DNA from: Deltaproteobacteria bacterium
GTDB lineage: Bacteria; Desulfobacterota; Syntrophia; Syntrophales; UBA2210
DNA length: 6,494 nt
NCBI GenBank assembly: GCA_019314085.1
Contig: JAFCZZ010000479.1
Coordinates: 1-6,494, forward strand
Direction of reading: 5' to 3'
This document shows, in pieces, positions 4,753 through 6,494 of the stretch; within the stretch, counting starts at the first letter, position 1; every line of letters begins with the position of its first letter. The notes beneath the pieces were generated by a model that made no database searches, was not told the origin of the DNA, and worked only from the letters and a program-made list of their open reading frames with translations. The translations under genes were made by a program, and so were the position numbers.

Positions 4753-6003
4753 TTATGACAACTCACAACAGACCCTGTCTTTCCCGTCCTTTTTCCCCTG
4801 ATACATGAGCAGATCAGCCCGGCTAACAAAGGCCTTCATGTCTTCCTGCGGCTTGTATTGCGCGAGACCGATGCTCACCATCATGTGAACGTCCTGACCC
4901 GGAGACAGGGAGAAGGTCTCCTTCTTGAACTCCGTCCGGATTCTTTCCGCTACAACGGCAGCTCCCTCGGTTGGTGTCATAGGCAGAACAACCGTGAATT
5001 CTTCCCCACCATACCGATAGGCGGAATCCATCTTGCGCAGACATCGTCTCAGCACCTGGCCAAATCGCGACAACACCTCGTCGCCTTCGACGTGGCCGTA
5101 GGCGTCGTTGAATTTCTTGAAATCGTCGAGATCCAGCATGAGAAGGGTCACCGGTTGTTCATAGCGCTCCGCCCGAGCGATTTCGACCTTAAGCTGATGA
5201 TAAAAATATCTGGAATTGTAGAGCTGGGTAAGGGCATCGACAATACTAAGCTCCCGGTATCTTTGTTCACTGTCCTGCAGGGCCTTCTCGACCCGTTTGC
5301 GCTCCTTAATTTCACTGCGAAGACGATCTATTGCGTCCGTGAGTTCTTCGGCTGTCTGCGTAAGCTCAACATTCTGCTCACGCAACCTGTCTCTATTCTT
5401 TTTCAAGATACCGGCAGTCAATGAGGAAATATATGCTACAACAAGAAGCAACCCCATGACCACCGAGAGGTGGATAAATCTTATTATCCCCGGAGGGTTA
5501 AAAGACTGAATGAGAGACTGATTCGGGAGTAAACCGAAATAGTTGCCTGCTACCACAAAACCGAAGGCTGCCGAACACATAAGGGCGACGATATAGGTAA
5601 AGCCCCGAGGCGCGACGGCGCCCACATAGGTTATAAGGGCGGCATAGATCGGGGTGAGGTATGTGGCCTCGAGACCGCCCAGGAAATAAATGATTGCCGT
5701 ATACCCAATGATCTCAAGGAAATTGATCAGGAGTGAGGCGTATTGATATAAGCGCACCTGAGTAATATGCTTTAATAGCAGCAACGTGGGCGGATTGATC
5801 AAAATGAGGTACAGGACTGACAGGGTAATGCCTGTAAGGTGATGTATCCTGATTACATCTTCATAGTAAGAGACTAACGCGAATACCCACATGAGCACGC
5901 TGGCGACAGAGCGGACAATCGCCCCTTGAACATGCCGCCGGTAGAGGATCTCTACGTATTCAGACGTAAATTCAGTCCTTGAGTGATACCTTTCCCCTTC
6001 CAT
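4753..6003 (-). CDS. Membrane-bound diguanylate cyclase (GGDEF domain)
   Basis: The 416-residue protein should make the second messenger cyclic di-GMP from two GTP at the inner membrane. About six membrane helices fill residues 26-198 (near 26-46, 56-78, 85-109, 113-131, 135-155 and 172-198) and form a sensor region I cannot assign to a named MASE or 7TM family. A charged coiled coil at about 203-250 links it to the catalytic domain, which starts with DALTQLYNSRYF at 256. The active-site signature GGEEF is at 332-336, Asp291 and neighbours in DLDDFKKFND are the expected metal ligands, and RKMD at 323-326, exactly five residues before GGEEF, is an intact product-inhibition I-site. No EAL or HD-GYP domain is attached, so it should only synthesise. 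AGGGG five bases before the ATG supports the start. Signal sensed is unknown. Confidence 0.92.
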   Translation of the reverse strand: MEGERYHSRTEFTSEYVEILYRRHVQGAIVRSVASVLMWVFALVSYYEDVIRIHHLTGITLSVLYLILINPPTLLLLKHITQVRLYQYASLLINFLEIIGYTAIIYFLGGLEATYLTPIYAALITYVGAVAPRGFTYIVALMCSAAFGFVVAGNYFGLLPNQSLIQSFNPPGIIRFIHLSVVMGLLLVVAYISSLTAGILKKNRDRLREQNVELTQTAEELTDAIDRLRSEIKERKRVEKALQDSEQRYRELSIVDALTQLYNSRYFYHQLKVEIARAERYEQPVTLLMLDLDDFKKFNDAYGHVEGDEVLSRFGQVLRRCLRKMDSAYRYGGEEFTVVLPMTPTEGAAVVAERIRTEFKKETFSLSPGQDVHMMVSIGLAQYKPQEDMKAFVSRADLLMYQGKKDGKDRVCCELS

Positions 6004-6141
6004 GTGAACCCCTGCCGTTCATCTTCATCGCGCGCGGAAACTACTGATTCTGCTGGCGAATCGTGTTGCCTGTTTTAGATCAGAGACTACTTCCCCCGAA
6101 ATACGCAAAAACCATGCAACTTAAAAATATTTTGTCAGGGA

Positions 6142-6169
6142 ATTTTATATAGTTGAAGATTTATGTCTA
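6142..6169 (-). promoter_or_regulatory. Candidate promoter for the diguanylate cyclase gene
   Basis: On the minus strand TAGACA (6164-6169) and TAAAAT (6142-6147) each match five of six consensus positions with 16-base spacing, in the AT-rich part of the 280-bp gap before the cyclase. This would give a leader of about 130 bases. I looked for a cyclic di-GMP riboswitch (GEMM) in that leader and saw none; only a weak GATTC/GAATC hairpin is present. The rest of the gap (6170-6283) shows no gene and no clear terminator for the gene to its right. Confidence 0.4.
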
Positions 6170-6283
6170 AGAAGAGTCGCCGATAAATTGCTCAAATGCG
6201 CTTGATACATTCCACGCTCAACGCCCAGAAACAAGCAATATTATCGCCTTTAGATTGAAAAATATGACGGACAATCGCTGCCG

Positions 6284-6494
6284 CTACTGTTCGTCATAAA
6301 CCCATGATTTCGTGACCAGCTCGGCGATCCCGATCAGAAAAACAACGACCCCAATTGTCCATAAGATGATCTGACCCTTCAGGGGGATCACCAGAGAGCC
6401 GAATATCAGCCAGCAGATAAGAACAAACGAACCGATGATATTGATGACGATAGCGCCCCCAAGACCCAGACCGCGAATCTGTCTGGCAAAACCG
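6284..6494 (-). CDS. C-terminal part of an unidentified membrane protein
   Basis: The minus-strand frame is open from the window edge to a TAG at 6284-6286 and gives the last 69 residues of a protein, from GFARQIRGLGLGG to SWVYDEQ. It has two strong membrane helices, about residues 13-36 (AIVINIIGSFVLICWLIFGSL) and 43-61 (IILWTIGVVVFLIGIAEL), with a short KG turn between. The start lies outside the window. I recognise no family. The hydrophobic pattern, lack of stops and usage of C/G third positions support a real gene, separated from the cyclase by 280 bp. Confidence 0.6.
   Translation of the reverse strand, partial: GFARQIRGLGLGGAIVINIIGSFVLICWLIFGSLVIPLKGQIILWTIGVVVFLIGIAELVTKSWVYDEQ

Noticed and set aside
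4858..5424. Plus-strand open frame of 188 residues inside the diguanylate cyclase
   Set aside because: It is antisense to the GGDEF and coiled-coil coding region, which has clear catalytic motifs; the plus frame has none.
6004..6135. Possible cyclic di-GMP riboswitch in the leader of the cyclase gene
   Set aside because: The leader lacks the conserved GEMM segments; only a weak five-pair hairpin is present.

Overview
The window reads as a stretch of an anaerobic or facultatively anaerobic bacterial chromosome. The best guess is a Desulfobacterota/Syntrophobacterales-type or Nitrospirota-type organism. This rests on a radical SAM/SPASM enzyme of the AhbC/AhbD/NirJ kind paired with a UbiA prenyltransferase, and on GC-rich intergenic palindromes of a sort I associate with such genomes. 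It is an inference; no marker gene is present. Every cellular gene lies on the minus strand. The only plus-strand gene is the transposase of an inserted element.

Layout, left to right. (1) 1-1935: a two-gene minus-strand unit, UbiA prenyltransferase followed 14 bp later by a radical SAM/SPASM protein that runs off the left edge. (2) 1936-2234: its upstream region, with a promoter candidate (TTGACA-17-TCTTAT) and a run of four palindromes, one of them a REP-like 11-bp stem. (3) About 2235-3550: an IS110-family insertion sequence whose ends carry a 15/16 inverted repeat. The transposase (2382-3278) lacks the N-terminal segment with the first catalytic Asp. The 256-bp non-coding right end holds several stable hairpins and is the expected place for a bridge RNA in the IS1111 group. 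(4) 3608-4631: a minus-strand pair, an Asp/Glu racemase-family protein followed by a 123-residue membrane protein of unknown function. The racemase appears to lack about 23 internal residues. (5) 4753-6003: a six-helix membrane diguanylate cyclase with a coiled coil, GGEEF active site and intact I-site. (6) 6284-6494: the C-terminal 69 residues of an unidentified membrane protein.

The first pair probably acts together on a lipid or prenylated cofactor, but the product cannot be read from sequence. The racemase pair and the cyclase look like separate transcription units with their own candidate promoters. The most interesting part is the insertion sequence: inverted-repeat ends, a structured right end, a decayed recombinase, and a position next to a palindrome cluster of the kind IS110-family elements are known to target. 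I found no CRISPR array, tRNA, rRNA, defence system or recognisable riboswitch.
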